This document shows, in pieces, positions 1 through 8,610 of a DNA stretch of 64,000 nucleotides. The DNA is from Serratia inhibens (GTDB taxonomy: Bacteria; Pseudomonadota; Gammaproteobacteria; Enterobacterales; Enterobacteriaceae), in assembly GCF_003591175.1 (NCBI RefSeq), contig NZ_QYYG01000004.1, positions 62,001 through 126,000 on the forward strand, read 5' to 3'. Numbering within the stretch: the stretch's first letter is position 1; the number at the start of each line of letters is the position of its first letter. Both the position numbers and the translations under genes were made by a program. The notes under the pieces were generated by a model, which was not told the origin of the DNA, searched no databases, and was given only the letters and a program-made list of their open reading frames with translations.

Positions 1-606
1 CTCGCGTTTCAGCAGCTGTACGCCGATATTCATCGCGTTAAAGACCTTGATCAGATCCTTGCCCAGTTGCGGATGGTTGTAATTGACGAAGCAGCCGTGA
101 AAAAACGCCACCTGTTCGGCATAGCGCTGCTGGGCCTGCGCCTGCCGGCGATACCAGCGGCGGAAGGTGCCGAACGAGTATTTTGGCAACTCGCGGCGAT
201 GGTCAATTTTCAGCGCTTTGTCCAGCAGCGCACGCACCGGTTTCAGGCCGGTGGCGGCGTTGACTATGGGCGCAAAGGGTGTCGACAGCGACCCCATGAG
301 GTCGGTATGGCTGAGGATGGCGTCGCGCAGCGTCGGTTTGCTCTGAGCGTAGTCGGCGCGGGCGCGCTGAATGATATCGCCGATTTTGACGTCGGACGGG
401 CAGGCGACCTCACAGCGCTTGCAGTTGGTGCAATACTTCAGCGCTTCATCGTACAAAGCCGGATCTTTCAACCGCAGGCGTTCGCCGTCTGGCCCCGCCT
501 GTTTTGGCCCCGGATAGAGTGGGTTGGCTTTGGCGACCGGACAATAGGTGGTGCAGACGGTGCATTTGATGCAGTTTTCAAAGCTGTTGTCTTTCTGCAG
601 GCTCAT
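1..606 (-). CDS. glpC: Anaerobic glycerol-3-phosphate dehydrogenase subunit C, 3' part missing
   Basis: Iron-sulfur membrane-anchor subunit that passes electrons from the GlpAB dehydrogenase to the quinone pool during anaerobic growth on glycerol-3-phosphate. Translating the minus strand from the ATG at 606 gives about 202 residues. They carry two ferredoxin-type clusters: NCIKCTVCTTYCP near residue 12 and YCTNCKRCEVACP near residue 65, followed by the start of the cysteine-rich CCG region (AFFHGCFVNYNHPQLG). The family is about 396 residues long, so the C-terminal half lies outside the window. The start codon overlaps the glpB stop (ATGA), which implies translational coupling as last gene of glpACB. 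Identification is firm. Confidence 0.95.
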   Translation of the reverse strand, partial: MSLQKDNSFENCIKCTVCTTYCPVAKANPLYPGPKQAGPDGERLRLKDPALYDEALKYCTNCKRCEVACPSDVKIGDIIQRARADYAQSKPTLRDAILSHTDLMGSLSTPFAPIVNAATGLKPVRALLDKALKIDHRRELPKYSFGTFRRWYRRQAQAQQRYAEQVAFFHGCFVNYNHPQLGKDLIKVFNAMNIGVQLLKRE

Positions 607-1874
607 GGTCGCCCCTCCTCTGCGGCAATCTGTTGCGCAACGTGCAGCGCCCCGATCAGCGAAACGCCGGCACCGCAGCCCTGCTGTAGCGGATCGTACC
701 CGCCGGTGACCGCGCCGATGGCATACAGGTTGGTCAGCGCCTCCCCGCACCTTAACGCACGCAGCCGGCCATCGGTGCGTACGCCGAACTGCAAATAAGG
801 TTGCGGAGCAAACAGATCGCTGCGGCTCCAGTCGGCGCGATCCGCACGGCTTTCTACGTCCAGCCCAAACACCGGCTCGCGCACGCCGTCAAAATCCGCC
901 ACCAGCCCATTGCTGAAAAAGCTGCCGCTGGCCAGCACCACCTGCTGCGCCTGCAACGGAATATCGCCATGGTTGCGGGTGTAAAGGCCGGTAACACGCC
1001 CGGCGTCGATATCCGCCCGCAGCACGCTGTCCCCCGGCATAAAGATGCCCCCCAGCTGTTGCAGACGCCGGCGCAATGCCTGGTGCAAACGCATGCCCAG
1101 CACCGAAGGCGGTAGCGTCGGCAACAAACGCACCGGTTTGCCCACTGCCGCCTGCAGCGCCACCAGCGGAGCATCCTCCTCCAACCCCAGACAGGCCGGC
1201 AGGAAAATCGCCTCGGCATCACCGGCCAGGCGGCGCAGCTCGTCCTCCATCGGCATCAGGTTTTCCGGCAAATCCAGCACTCTGGCGATATTCACCGCCC
1301 GGAACTCGCTGGGATTGTTGCGCAACCGGTCCAGCGCGGGTAAATGCAACCAGTCGCCCCTGGTGCGCACACCCAGTGCCTGTATGAGTGAATCGGCGGC
1401 CAGTTGCGGCTGAAAATCCAAAAATCCCTCAATGCCAATCACCGCAACGCTTTCCCACGGCAGTTCACCGGCCAGCGGCGTTACCGGAATGGTCTTCGGA
1501 CTAAGCCAGGTTGCCCGGCGTGTGCCGAGCGGCGTAATGCGCAGATGATTCCTTTCATTGCTGCCTTGCAGGCTCAGGCCGCAGCGCTGCAACAGTTGGG
1601 CCGCCTCATCAGACAACTGCGCCACCCTGTCTGCGCCAATCAAGGAATAAGGATGCTGCGGCGCCTGTCGCGCCAGTTCAGACAACGCAGCCAGCGGTGC
1701 GTCAACCGGCGTGCCGTCGGGCAATTGCGCCAACAAATCGAGCGAGCCGGAGGAAAAATACAACGCGCTCTGGCCAGAGCTGACCACGGCGCAGCGCTTG
1801 CCCTGCTCCGCCAAACCGATGGCGCAAGCCATGCCCGCCAGGCCGCCGCCAATCACCACCACGTCAAATCGCAT
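603..1874 (-). CDS. glpB: Anaerobic glycerol-3-phosphate dehydrogenase subunit B
   Basis: FMN/FAD-linked subunit of the anaerobic glycerol-3-phosphate dehydrogenase, which with GlpA oxidises glycerol-3-phosphate to dihydroxyacetone phosphate at the inner membrane. The protein begins MRFDVVVIGGGLAGMACAIG, a dinucleotide-binding fold at the extreme N-terminus, followed by the family segment GQSALYFSSGSLDLL. A longer in-frame ORF runs upstream inside glpA. I chose the second of two adjacent ATGs (1874) because AGGAGG lies 6 nt upstream and the resulting 423 residues match the roughly 419-residue E. coli protein. The start overlaps the end of glpA by 11 bases, and the 3' end overlaps glpC by 4. 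Confidence 0.93.
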   Translation of the reverse strand: MRFDVVVIGGGLAGMACAIGLAEQGKRCAVVSSGQSALYFSSGSLDLLAQLPDGTPVDAPLAALSELARQAPQHPYSLIGADRVAQLSDEAAQLLQRCGLSLQGSNERNHLRITPLGTRRATWLSPKTIPVTPLAGELPWESVAVIGIEGFLDFQPQLAADSLIQALGVRTRGDWLHLPALDRLRNNPSEFRAVNIARVLDLPENLMPMEDELRRLAGDAEAIFLPACLGLEEDAPLVALQAAVGKPVRLLPTLPPSVLGMRLHQALRRRLQQLGGIFMPGDSVLRADIDAGRVTGLYTRNHGDIPLQAQQVVLASGSFFSNGLVADFDGVREPVFGLDVESRADRADWSRSDLFAPQPYLQFGVRTDGRLRALRCGEALTNLYAIGAVTGGYDPLQQGCGAGVSLIGALHVAQQIAAEEGRP

Positions 1875-3507
1875 CATCCACCTCCTGTTTCTCTCGGGCA
1901 TCCAGTCCGCACAATCCCTGATAAACCCAACTGGTGAACTCGCTTTCGCGCAGCGCGTCGCCCCAGGCAATCGGGCGTATACCCTTCCAGCGCTCATTGA
2001 GGAAATGCGACAGCTGATCGATCGACTGCTGCGGGGTGGCGACGTTAAAGCGCGTCAGTAGCCCGGCCGCGCGGCAGGCGCACAGCTCGCCCTGGCAGGT
2101 GCCCATGCCAACACGGGTGCGGCGGCGCAGATCCACCAGATTATTTACGGTGAGTGAGTTCACCGCATAGCGCACCTCGCCGGCGGTGACCGCCTCGCAT
2201 TCGCAGACCAGACTGTTGTCCAGCCGATCGCCAGCCGGTACCAGGCTGGCGCGATCGCCGTGGCGATACACCGCCGAGCCGCGAATACTGGCCGGCAACG
2301 CCACCACGCTGCGCACCGTTTCCTCCGACGTCTGCCGGGAGCCGGGCAACGGTTCGATCGCGGTGGTGCATGGGCTATCCAATCCAAGCTTTTCACACAC
2401 TTTATCGGTCGCCCACTGCGCCATCAGGCGATAGGTCATCAACTTGCCGCCGGTGATGGTGATAAATCCTTCCAGCCCATCGCGGCTGGCGTGATCGAGC
2501 AGCACGATGCCACGGCTGACGTTGCGGCCGCTGGGGTCGTCGTCGCTGGCCACCAACGGCCGCACCCCGGCATAGGCGCGCAAAATGCGGGTTTGCGCCA
2601 GTTCCGGCGCCAACAGCGCACCTTCACGGATCAGAATGTCCACCTCCTGCGGCGTCACCACCATATTGTCTATCTGGTCATAGTCGATGTGGGTGGAGGT
2701 GGTGCCAATCAGCGAGATGGTGTCACCCGGCACCAGAATGTCGGCGTCTGCCGGTTTGCGGCAACGGTTGATCACCATCTTGTTGATGCGGTGGCCCAGG
2801 ATCAGCAATGCCCCTTTGGCCGGGAACATGCGGATGCGCAGATCGGCGTACTCCGCAATCTGTTGGCCCCAAATGCCGGCGGCGTTGACCACCACCTCGG
2901 CGTGGATATCGTAGCGGCGCGTAGTCTGATGGTCGAAAACGCGCACGCCGGTCACGCGGTCACCCACGCGCAATAAACCGACCACCTGATGATAGGTCAG
3001 GATCTGTGCGCCATGCTCGCGGGCATCGAGCATATTGGCGGCGGTCAGGCGGAATGGGTCGACGGTACCATCCGGCACCCGCACGGCGCCGATCAGCGCC
3101 GGGTTAGCCGCCGGCTCCAGGCGCAACGCGAGTTGCGGATCAATGGCTTCGGCGTTGATGCCGGCACTGTGGCACGAGGCGATAAACTGTTGCTGGTAGG
3201 TCAACGAATCCTGCGGCAGGGTAATGAATAGCCCATCGGTGCGCTCGATGCAGTGATGGGCGATGTGTTTGAGGATGCGGTTCTCTTCTATGCACTCACG
3301 CGCCGACTCGCCGTCGGTCACCGCATAGCGCGCTCCGCTGTGCAACAAACCGTGGTTACGACCAGTGGCGCCGGTGGCGATATCATGGCGCTCCAGCAGT
3401 ATGCAACGCAGGCCACGGCGCGCGCAGTCACGGGCAATACCCGCCCCGGTTACACCGCCGCCAATGATTATCACATCCGTTTCGCTGTCCGGTGAATGGC
3501 TGCTCAT
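1864..3507 (-). CDS. glpA: Anaerobic glycerol-3-phosphate dehydrogenase subunit A
   Basis: Catalytic FAD subunit of anaerobic glycerol-3-phosphate dehydrogenase. It has 547 residues against 542 in E. coli. The N-terminus shows the FAD fold DVIIIGGGVTGAGIARDCA (about residues 11-29) and the family segment GATGRNHGLLHSGARYAV. The C-terminal third carries a BFD-like [2Fe-2S] domain with paired cysteines CECEAVTAGE (around residue 433) and TCQGELC (around residue 470), the feature that separates GlpA from the aerobic enzyme GlpD. It is first gene of glpACB, divergent from glpT across a region with GlpR-like and CRP-like sites, so repression by GlpR and activation by cAMP-CRP are expected. Confidence 0.96.
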   Translation of the reverse strand: MSSHSPDSETDVIIIGGGVTGAGIARDCARRGLRCILLERHDIATGATGRNHGLLHSGARYAVTDGESARECIEENRILKHIAHHCIERTDGLFITLPQDSLTYQQQFIASCHSAGINAEAIDPQLALRLEPAANPALIGAVRVPDGTVDPFRLTAANMLDAREHGAQILTYHQVVGLLRVGDRVTGVRVFDHQTTRRYDIHAEVVVNAAGIWGQQIAEYADLRIRMFPAKGALLILGHRINKMVINRCRKPADADILVPGDTISLIGTTSTHIDYDQIDNMVVTPQEVDILIREGALLAPELAQTRILRAYAGVRPLVASDDDPSGRNVSRGIVLLDHASRDGLEGFITITGGKLMTYRLMAQWATDKVCEKLGLDSPCTTAIEPLPGSRQTSEETVRSVVALPASIRGSAVYRHGDRASLVPAGDRLDNSLVCECEAVTAGEVRYAVNSLTVNNLVDLRRRTRVGMGTCQGELCACRAAGLLTRFNVATPQQSIDQLSHFLNERWKGIRPIAWGDALRESEFTSWVYQGLCGLDAREKQEVDDAI

Positions 3508-3562
3508 GACGCTCCCTCAGGATCCGTGGTTATTGCCCTATTGGGCCACAGCTACTGGGGTC

Positions 3563-3583
3563 TTTGTTTGATAAGGAACAATA
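3563..3583. promoter_or_regulatory. Probable GlpR operator, glpA side
   Basis: TTGTTTGATAAGGAACAATA closely resembles the GlpR operator palindrome (ATGTTCGWTAWCGAACAT). It lies about 60 bases upstream of the glpA start, where repressor binding would block glpACB transcription. Predicted by eye only. Confidence 0.6.
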
Positions 3584-3626
3584 ACGAACTTAAAACGAAA
3601 ACAAAATGTCCACAAAAAACCATGAA

Positions 3627-3642
3627 TGTGATCGGAATCACG
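3627..3642. promoter_or_regulatory. CRP binding site between glpA and glpT
   Basis: TGTGATCGGAATCACG matches the CRP consensus TGTGA-N6-TCACA at 9 of 10 conserved positions. It sits in the divergent glp promoter region, where cAMP-CRP activation is well established in E. coli. Confidence 0.75.
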
Positions 3643-3761
3643 ATTTTTGGCCGTTTTTCTATTTCATATCGTTAACTAATCGCTCAAAATCCGCCTGAGT
3701 TTCATAAAAGTGTAACATTTGCGCCATTCATCACAGTGACACCAGGCTGTTTTGACTAGGA

Positions 3762-3783
3762 TGACGCTCGTTATGGAACAAAA
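3762..3783. promoter_or_regulatory. Probable GlpR operator, glpT side
   Basis: The core GCTCGTTATGGAACA matches the GlpR operator (TTCGTTATCGAACA-like) with a good right half. It lies about 90 bases upstream of glpT, where it could repress glpTQ. Predicted by eye. Confidence 0.55.
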
Positions 3784-3872
3784 AAACACCACATTCGATA
3801 TCCGCTCAATCATCAAATGAACGTAGACGATCATATTGATGTGATAACTAAATAAAGCCATCGGAGGCGCTC

Positions 3873-5228
3873 ATGTTGAGTATTTTTAAGCCGGCAGCAC
3901 ACATTTCCCGTGTGCCGGTCGACAAAGTCGACCCGCTGTACCGTAAATTGCGCTGGCAAATATTTCTGGGGATTTTCTTCGGTTACGCCGCCTACTATCT
4001 GGTGCGTAAGAACTTCACCCTGGCGATGCCTTATTTGATCGACCAGGGTTTCAGCCGCGGTGACCTCGGTTTCGCGCTGTCGGGTATTTCCATCGCCTAC
4101 GGTTTTTCCAAATTCATCATGGGGTCGGTTTCTGACCGCTCCAACCCACGCGTGTTCCTGCCCGCCGGTTTGATTCTGGCTGCCGCAGTGATGTTGTTCA
4201 TGGGCTTCGTGCCCTGGGCGACATCGAGCATCGCGGTCATGTTCGTATTGCTGTTCCTGTGCGGTTGGTTCCAGGGCATGGGCTGGCCGCCTTGCGGCCG
4301 TACCATGGTGCACTGGTGGTCGCAGAAGGAGCGTGGCGGTATCGTTTCGGTCTGGAACTGCGCCCATAACGTGGGTGGCGGCCTGCCGCCGCTGCTGTTC
4401 CTGCTGGGCATGGCCTGGTTCAACGACTGGCACACGGCGCTTTATATGCCGGCCTTCGGCGCTATTCTGGTGGCCCTGATCGCCTTTGCGCTGATGCGCG
4501 ATACGCCACAATCCTGTGGCCTGCCGCCGATAGAAGAATACAAAAACGATTACCCGGACGACTACAGCGAGAAAGCGGAAGAAGAGCTGACCGCCAAGCA
4601 GATCTTCATGCAGTACATTCTGCCGAACAAGCTGCTGTGGTATATCGCCGTGGCCAACGTGTTCGTTTACCTGCTGCGTTACGGCATTCTGGACTGGTCA
4701 CCGACCTACCTGAAAGAAGTGAAGCATTTCACGCTGGATAAGTCTTCCTGGGCCTACTTCCTGTACGAATACGCCGGTATTCCGGGCACCCTGCTGTGCG
4801 GCTGGATGTCGGACAAGGTGTTCAAAGGCAATCGCGGCGCCACCGGCGTGTTCTTTATGACTCTGGTGACCATCGCTACCGTCGTTTACTGGCTCAACCC
4901 GGTCGGTAATCCTGGTATCGATATGGCCTGCATGATCACCATCGGCTTCCTGATTTACGGCCCGGTGATGTTGATCGGCCTGCACGCGCTGGAACTGGCT
5001 CCGAAGAAAGCGGCCGGTACCGCAGCGGGCTTCACCGGTCTGTTCGGTTACCTGGGCGGCTCCGTTGCGGCCAGCGCCATCGTCGGTTACACCGTGGACT
5101 ACTTCGGTTGGGACGGTGGCTTTATGGTGATGATTGGCGGCAGTATCGGCGCGGTAGTGCTGCTGTTGCTGACCATGCTGAGCGAGAAAAAGCACCACGC
5201 AGAAATCGCAGCCAACAAACGCGGCTAA
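3873..5228 (+). CDS. glpT: Glycerol-3-phosphate:phosphate antiporter GlpT
   Basis: Inner-membrane antiporter of the major facilitator superfamily (organophosphate:Pi family) that imports glycerol-3-phosphate in exchange for inorganic phosphate and also admits fosfomycin. It has 451 residues (452 in E. coli) with twelve hydrophobic segments and a charged central loop around residues 215-245. Substrate-binding arginine 45 is present in [13 protein letters not shown], and the second-half motif [13 protein letters not shown] is also present. GGAGG lies 7 nt before the ATG. It is the first gene of glpTQ, but an ERIC element and a terminator-like hairpin separate it from glpQ. Confidence 0.97.
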   Translation: MLSIFKPAAHISRVPVDKVDPLYRKLRWQIFLGIFFGYAAYYLVRKNFTLAMPYLIDQGFSRGDLGFALSGISIAYGFSKFIMGSVSDRSNPRVFLPAGLILAAAVMLFMGFVPWATSSIAVMFVLLFLCGWFQGMGWPPCGRTMVHWWSQKERGGIVSVWNCAHNVGGGLPPLLFLLGMAWFNDWHTALYMPAFGAILVALIAFALMRDTPQSCGLPPIEEYKNDYPDDYSEKAEEELTAKQIFMQYILPNKLLWYIAVANVFVYLLRYGILDWSPTYLKEVKHFTLDKSSWAYFLYEYAGIPGTLLCGWMSDKVFKGNRGATGVFFMTLVTIATVVYWLNPVGNPGIDMACMITIGFLIYGPVMLIGLHALELAPKKAAGTAAGFTGLFGYLGGSVAASAIVGYTVDYFGWDGGFMVMIGGSIGAVVLLLLTMLSEKKHHAEIAANKRG

Positions 5229-5246
5229 GCATTATCGCATCATCTT

Positions 5247-5370
5247 TACCCTATGAATTTCGAGTTGCAGCTAGGCGGCCAGCTCACTCATCCCCAGGCG
5301 CTTACTAAAGTCAAGTAACTGGGGTCTGTGAGCGCAGGTAACAACGCTGCAACTTGAAAGGCGACGGGTA
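5247..5370. repeat. ERIC element between glpT and glpQ
   Basis: This is a 124-base imperfect palindrome with complementary ends (TACCC...GGGTA) and the diagnostic ERIC core CATCCCCAGGCGCTTACT, followed by AAGTAACTGGGG. ERIC elements are non-autonomous, miniature-transposon-like repeats of enterobacterial intergenic regions and are often transcribed. This copy lies inside the glpTQ operon. Arms align with the copies at 8444 and 30595. Confidence 0.9.
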
Positions 5371-5394
5371 AAAAGGCCGCGCTGCGGCCTTTTT
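5370..5394 (+). terminator. Intrinsic terminator-like hairpin between glpT and glpQ
   Basis: A perfect 11-bp stem AAAAAGGCCGC / GCGGCCTTTTT with a 3-nt loop (GCT) ends in a T tract. By shape it is a strong rho-independent terminator. It directly follows the ERIC element and lies 35 bases before glpQ. It should attenuate readthrough into glpQ or end glpT transcripts. Confidence 0.8.
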
Positions 5395-5428
5395 ATTACC
5401 CTGCACCTACAACATGGAGAATTACGGA

Positions 5429-6508
5429 ATGCGGACTCAAGTCAAAGCCCTGCTGACAGGGATCATCCTGGCCACCTCAATGGTCAGCGCCGTACAGGCT
5501 GCGGACAAGGTGGTGATCGCCCACCGTGGCGCCAGCGGCTATCTGCCGGAACACACGCTGCCGGCGAAGGCTATGGCCTACGCGCAGGGTGCGGACTTCC
5601 TCGAGCAGGATCTGGTGATGACCAAGGACAACGAGCTGGTGGTGCTGCATGACCATTACCTCGATCGCGTTACCGACGTGGCCGAACGCTTCCCGAGCCG
5701 GGCGCGCAAAGACGGACGTTATTACGCCATCGACTTTACCCTGGCGGAAATCAAGTCGCTGAAGTTCACGGAAGGCTTTGAGATCGAAAACGGTAAAAAG
5801 GTGCAGGGTTACCCTGGCCGTTTCCCGATGGGCAAATCGGATTTCCGCGTCCATACCTTCCAGGAAGAGATCGAGTTTGTTCAGGGGCTGAACCATTCAA
5901 CCGGCAAAAACATCGGTATTTACCCGGAAATCAAGGCGCCGTGGTTCCACAAGCAGGAAGGCAAGGATATCTCCAGCAAAGTGCTGGCGGTACTGAAAGA
6001 GTATGGCTACACCGGCAAGGGTGACAACGTTTATCTGCAATGCTTCGACGCCAACGAACTGAAGCGGATTAAAACCGATCTGGAACCGAAGATGGGCATG
6101 GATCTGAAGCTGATCCAACTGATCGCCTATAACAAATGGCAGGAAACCTATGAGCAAAAAGCCGACGGAAAATGGGTGGAATACGATTATGACTGGATGT
6201 TCAAGCCGGGCGCGATGAAGCAGATTGCCCAGTACGCCGACGGTATCGGGCCGGATTATCACATGCTGGTGGAAGCGGAGAAATCCAAACCGGGCCACGT
6301 AGTGCTGACCGATATGGTGAAAGAAGCCCATGCCAACAAGCTGGCAGTGCATCCGTTCACCATCCGCGCCGATGCGTTGCCAAACTACGTGACCGACGTG
6401 AATCAGCTGTATGACGTGATTTACAATCAGGCAGGCGTTGACGGCGTGTTCACCGACTTCCCTGACAAGGGTGTGCAGTTCCTGCAAAAGCAGGGCCAGC
6501 ACAAGTAA
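5429..6508 (+). CDS. glpQ: Periplasmic glycerophosphodiester phosphodiesterase GlpQ
   Basis: Hydrolyses glycerophosphodiesters in the periplasm to an alcohol plus glycerol-3-phosphate, which GlpT imports. The start at 5429 gives 359 residues (358 in E. coli) with TGGAGA 8 nt upstream. An ATG 15 bases earlier lacks a ribosome site. Residues 1-25 form a Sec signal peptide ending in VQA-A. The GDPD catalytic segments are AHRGASGYLPEHT, then LEQDLVMT, then LHDHYLDRVTDVAERFP, which supply the histidines and the acidic calcium ligands. Paired with glpT, although a terminator-like hairpin lies between them. Confidence 0.96.
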   Translation: MRTQVKALLTGIILATSMVSAVQAADKVVIAHRGASGYLPEHTLPAKAMAYAQGADFLEQDLVMTKDNELVVLHDHYLDRVTDVAERFPSRARKDGRYYAIDFTLAEIKSLKFTEGFEIENGKKVQGYPGRFPMGKSDFRVHTFQEEIEFVQGLNHSTGKNIGIYPEIKAPWFHKQEGKDISSKVLAVLKEYGYTGKGDNVYLQCFDANELKRIKTDLEPKMGMDLKLIQLIAYNKWQETYEQKADGKWVEYDYDWMFKPGAMKQIAQYADGIGPDYHMLVEAEKSKPGHVVLTDMVKEAHANKLAVHPFTIRADALPNYVTDVNQLYDVIYNQAGVDGVFTDFPDKGVQFLQKQGQHK

Positions 6509-6513
6509 CCTGG

Positions 6514-6539
6514 ACAAGGGCGCCGCAAGGCGCCCTTGT
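6514..6539. terminator. Bidirectional hairpin between glpQ and yigL
   Basis: A perfect 11-bp stem ACAAGGGCGCC / GGCGCCCTTGT with a GCAA loop lies between the convergent glpQ and yigL genes. The T-rich tail is short on both strands, so termination efficiency is uncertain, but the position fits a shared terminator. Confidence 0.6.
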
Positions 6540-6543
6540 TGCC

Positions 6544-7344
6544 TCAGGCCAGGAACATCTTGCGCAGGTAATGCGGCACCGCGTCGTCGACGTTGGAGCC
6601 AATCACTTCCAGCTCCGGCAACTTGTCTTTCAGGCGCTGGTGCGCGTCACGCATAATGCAGCCCTTGCCGGCCATCGCCAGCATTTCCAGGTCATTCATG
6701 CCGTCACCGAAGGCGATGCACTCTTTCAGCGAATAGCCGATGATTTTGGCCACTTCTTCCAGCGCATGACCTTTGGATACGCCGCCCGCCATCACTTCCA
6801 GACAGGTCGGGAACGAGAAACTGACGTTAACCCGGTCGCCCCAGCGCGCATTGATGGCATCTTCCAGCGGCAACAGCTTTTCATGGTCGTCACAGGTGAA
6901 GTACACCTTGCACACGCCGTCGGTTTCCAGCAGGCCCGGCTCATACAACTGATACTGGAAGACCGATTCCCGGAAGAACTCTTCCTGCTCCGGGCTTTCC
7001 CGGTTGATGAACCAGTCGTCGTTGCGATAGACATTGGTGGTGATGTCCGCATCGTCATGCAGCATGCCGTAGAGATCGCGGGCGATGTCTTCCGCCAGGT
7101 TGTGGCTGAAAATCAACTCGCCGGCAGTGTTATGCACACGAGCACCGTTGGAGGTGATCATAAAGGCGCTGATATCGAGGTTATCGCGGATCTGCGAAAC
7201 GTCGATGTGATGCCGGCCAGTGGCAAACACAAAGTGCACGTCACGCTGGGTCAGCAGCTTCAACGTCTCTTTGGCATAAGGCGACAGGGTGTGGTCAGGT
7301 GATAGCAGCGTGCCATCTAAATCGGAAGCGACAACGTGATACAT
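6544..7344 (-). CDS. yigL: HAD-family sugar/pyridoxal phosphatase YigL
   Basis: Cof-type haloacid dehalogenase phosphatase. The E. coli homologue dephosphorylates phosphosugars and pyridoxal phosphate and is upregulated under glucose-phosphate stress by SgrS. The length is 266 residues, as in E. coli. HAD motif I is ASDLDGTLLSPD at residues 6-17, with nucleophile and acid/base aspartates present. Motif IV is AFGDGMNDLEML near residue 215, and between them lies the Cof-type cap. It converges on glpQ, and pldB lies 11 bases upstream on the same strand, so pldB-yigL is probably an operon as in E. coli. Confidence 0.93.
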   Translation of the reverse strand: MYHVVASDLDGTLLSPDHTLSPYAKETLKLLTQRDVHFVFATGRHHIDVSQIRDNLDISAFMITSNGARVHNTAGELIFSHNLAEDIARDLYGMLHDDADITTNVYRNDDWFINRESPEQEEFFRESVFQYQLYEPGLLETDGVCKVYFTCDDHEKLLPLEDAINARWGDRVNVSFSFPTCLEVMAGGVSKGHALEEVAKIIGYSLKECIAFGDGMNDLEMLAMAGKGCIMRDAHQRLKDKLPELEVIGSNVDDAVPHYLRKMFLA

Positions 7345-7355
7345 AAGGGTATGTT

Positions 7356-8393
7356 CTAACCTCTGATGGAGTGGTCGGCGGCAGGGGCGCCACCTAAGTG
7401 TTGAGCAAAGAAACGCAGGATTGCGTTCAATGCTTCGGCGCGCATCGCGTCCCGCTCGAACAGGATCTCATGGCGTGCGCCTTTGATAACCCGCGGTTTC
7501 CCCCCTTCACAAGGGTGCCCCGCGTCTGACAGTGCCTGACAAAAAGCCTGCTGAGAACGGTTGTCGACTACCCGTTCCTCACCGGCCTGCAATAATAACA
7601 GCGGTGTGGTGATTTTAGCCGCCTGCGCGACAATCTGCCGCCCGGCCTGAATGCTTTCCCGAACCCAGTGGTAAGTAGGGCCACCCACCTGCAACTCGGG
7701 GTAATCGGCGTAATAACGTAAACAGCGGCGATAGCGTTCACGGCTGTGGGTCAATACGTTGACTACATAGGGCAGCGGCCGCCACTGGCCTGTGCCTATC
7801 GCATAGTAATCGCGCACCCTCGGGTGTTTTTCCACCCAGTTAAGGATGCGGTCCGCCATCCAGCCCGGCATCGGCAGATGAATGCCGAACATCGGCGCGC
7901 AAAACGCAGCGGCATCAAACGCCTGCGGCTGACGCGCCAAAAACTGCGCCAGTATCGCGCCGCCCATCGAATGTGACAGCGCAAAGTGCTGCCGGTAACC
8001 GTGCGGCACCACTTGCTGCTGATAAAACTGGGCGAAATCGTCAATATAATCGGCAAAGTTTACCACATGACCGCGGTGCGTATCAGCCAGCAAGCGACCA
8101 GAACGGCCTTGCCCGCGATGATCGATAATCATCACATCAAAACCGCAATGGAACAGATCGTAGGCAACTTCCGGATATTTAACGTAACTTTCGATTCGGC
8201 CGGGGCAGATCACCACCACTCGCTGATGACGCGATGAGCTAAAACGCACGAAGCGGATCGGTACGCCGCCCACGCCACTGAACTCGCCCTGCTCTCGCAA
8301 CCGCCAAAAGTCCAGCAGCGGGCCGGTGGCGAAAGCAGCGAACTGCGTTTCACGCATTAACCAGTCATCGGTGCCTTGAGTGAACGACGTCAT
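7356..8393 (-). CDS. pldB: Lysophospholipase L2
   Basis: Inner-membrane-associated alpha/beta hydrolase that deacylates lysophospholipids. Start at 8393 gives 345 residues beginning MTSFTQGTDDWLMRETQFAA, aligned with E. coli PldB and preceded by AAAAGG. A longer in-frame ORF reaches 8462 inside the ERIC element and is unlikely to be used. The nucleophile elbow is LSHSMGGAIL near residue 137, the oxyanion region is VVVICPGRIESYVKYPEVAYDLF, and IKGARHEILFERD near the C-terminus holds the catalytic histidine. Divergent from rhtB, with the ERIC between them. Confidence 0.93.
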   Translation of the reverse strand: MTSFTQGTDDWLMRETQFAAFATGPLLDFWRLREQGEFSGVGGVPIRFVRFSSSRHQRVVVICPGRIESYVKYPEVAYDLFHCGFDVMIIDHRGQGRSGRLLADTHRGHVVNFADYIDDFAQFYQQQVVPHGYRQHFALSHSMGGAILAQFLARQPQAFDAAAFCAPMFGIHLPMPGWMADRILNWVEKHPRVRDYYAIGTGQWRPLPYVVNVLTHSRERYRRCLRYYADYPELQVGGPTYHWVRESIQAGRQIVAQAAKITTPLLLLQAGEERVVDNRSQQAFCQALSDAGHPCEGGKPRVIKGARHEILFERDAMRAEALNAILRFFAQHLGGAPAADHSIRG

Positions 8394-8443
8394 TACATGC
8401 CTTTTAGCGGGGGATGTGCCTATAAAAATGTGATAAATATTAC

Positions 8444-8570
8444 TATACCCTATGGGTTTCAAGTTTCAGCTAGGCGCCCAGCTCGTTCATCCCCAGGAGC
8501 TTACTCCGGTAAGTGACTGGGGTGAACGCGTGCAGGTAACAACGCTGCAGCTTGAAAGACGAAGGGTATA
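8444..8570. repeat. ERIC element between pldB and rhtB
   Basis: A full 127-base ERIC copy with terminal arms TATACCC / GGGTATA and the canonical core TCCCCAGGAGCTTACT followed by GTAAGTGACTGGGGTGA. This is the typical ERIC length. It occupies most of the 217-base spacer between the divergent pldB and rhtB genes, starting 51 bases upstream of pldB and ending 40 bases upstream of rhtB. Confidence 0.95.
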
Positions 8571-8610
8571 GCCATTTTGGCACAAATTGGTACTTTCAGG
8601 GAGCCTTACG

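Larger units (their letters stand above)
3508..3872. promoter_or_regulatory. glpACB / glpTQ divergent control region
   Basis: This 365-base AT-rich spacer separates two divergent glycerol-3-phosphate operons. It holds at least two palindromes resembling the GlpR operator and one strong CRP site, listed separately, and ends with a GGAGG ribosome site before glpT. E. coli has the same divergent arrangement with several GlpR operators and CRP sites. A 61-codon ORF lies on the minus strand here, but it has no ribosome site or recognisable sequence and I do not call it. Confidence 0.8.

Noticed and set aside
3718-3735. A second CRP-like site near glpT
   Set aside because: Only the right half (ATCACA) is good; the left half is poor, so it is not listed as a feature.
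3676-3861. A 61-codon minus-strand ORF in the glpA-glpT spacer
   Set aside because: No ribosome site, overlaps operators and the promoter region, no recognisable features.
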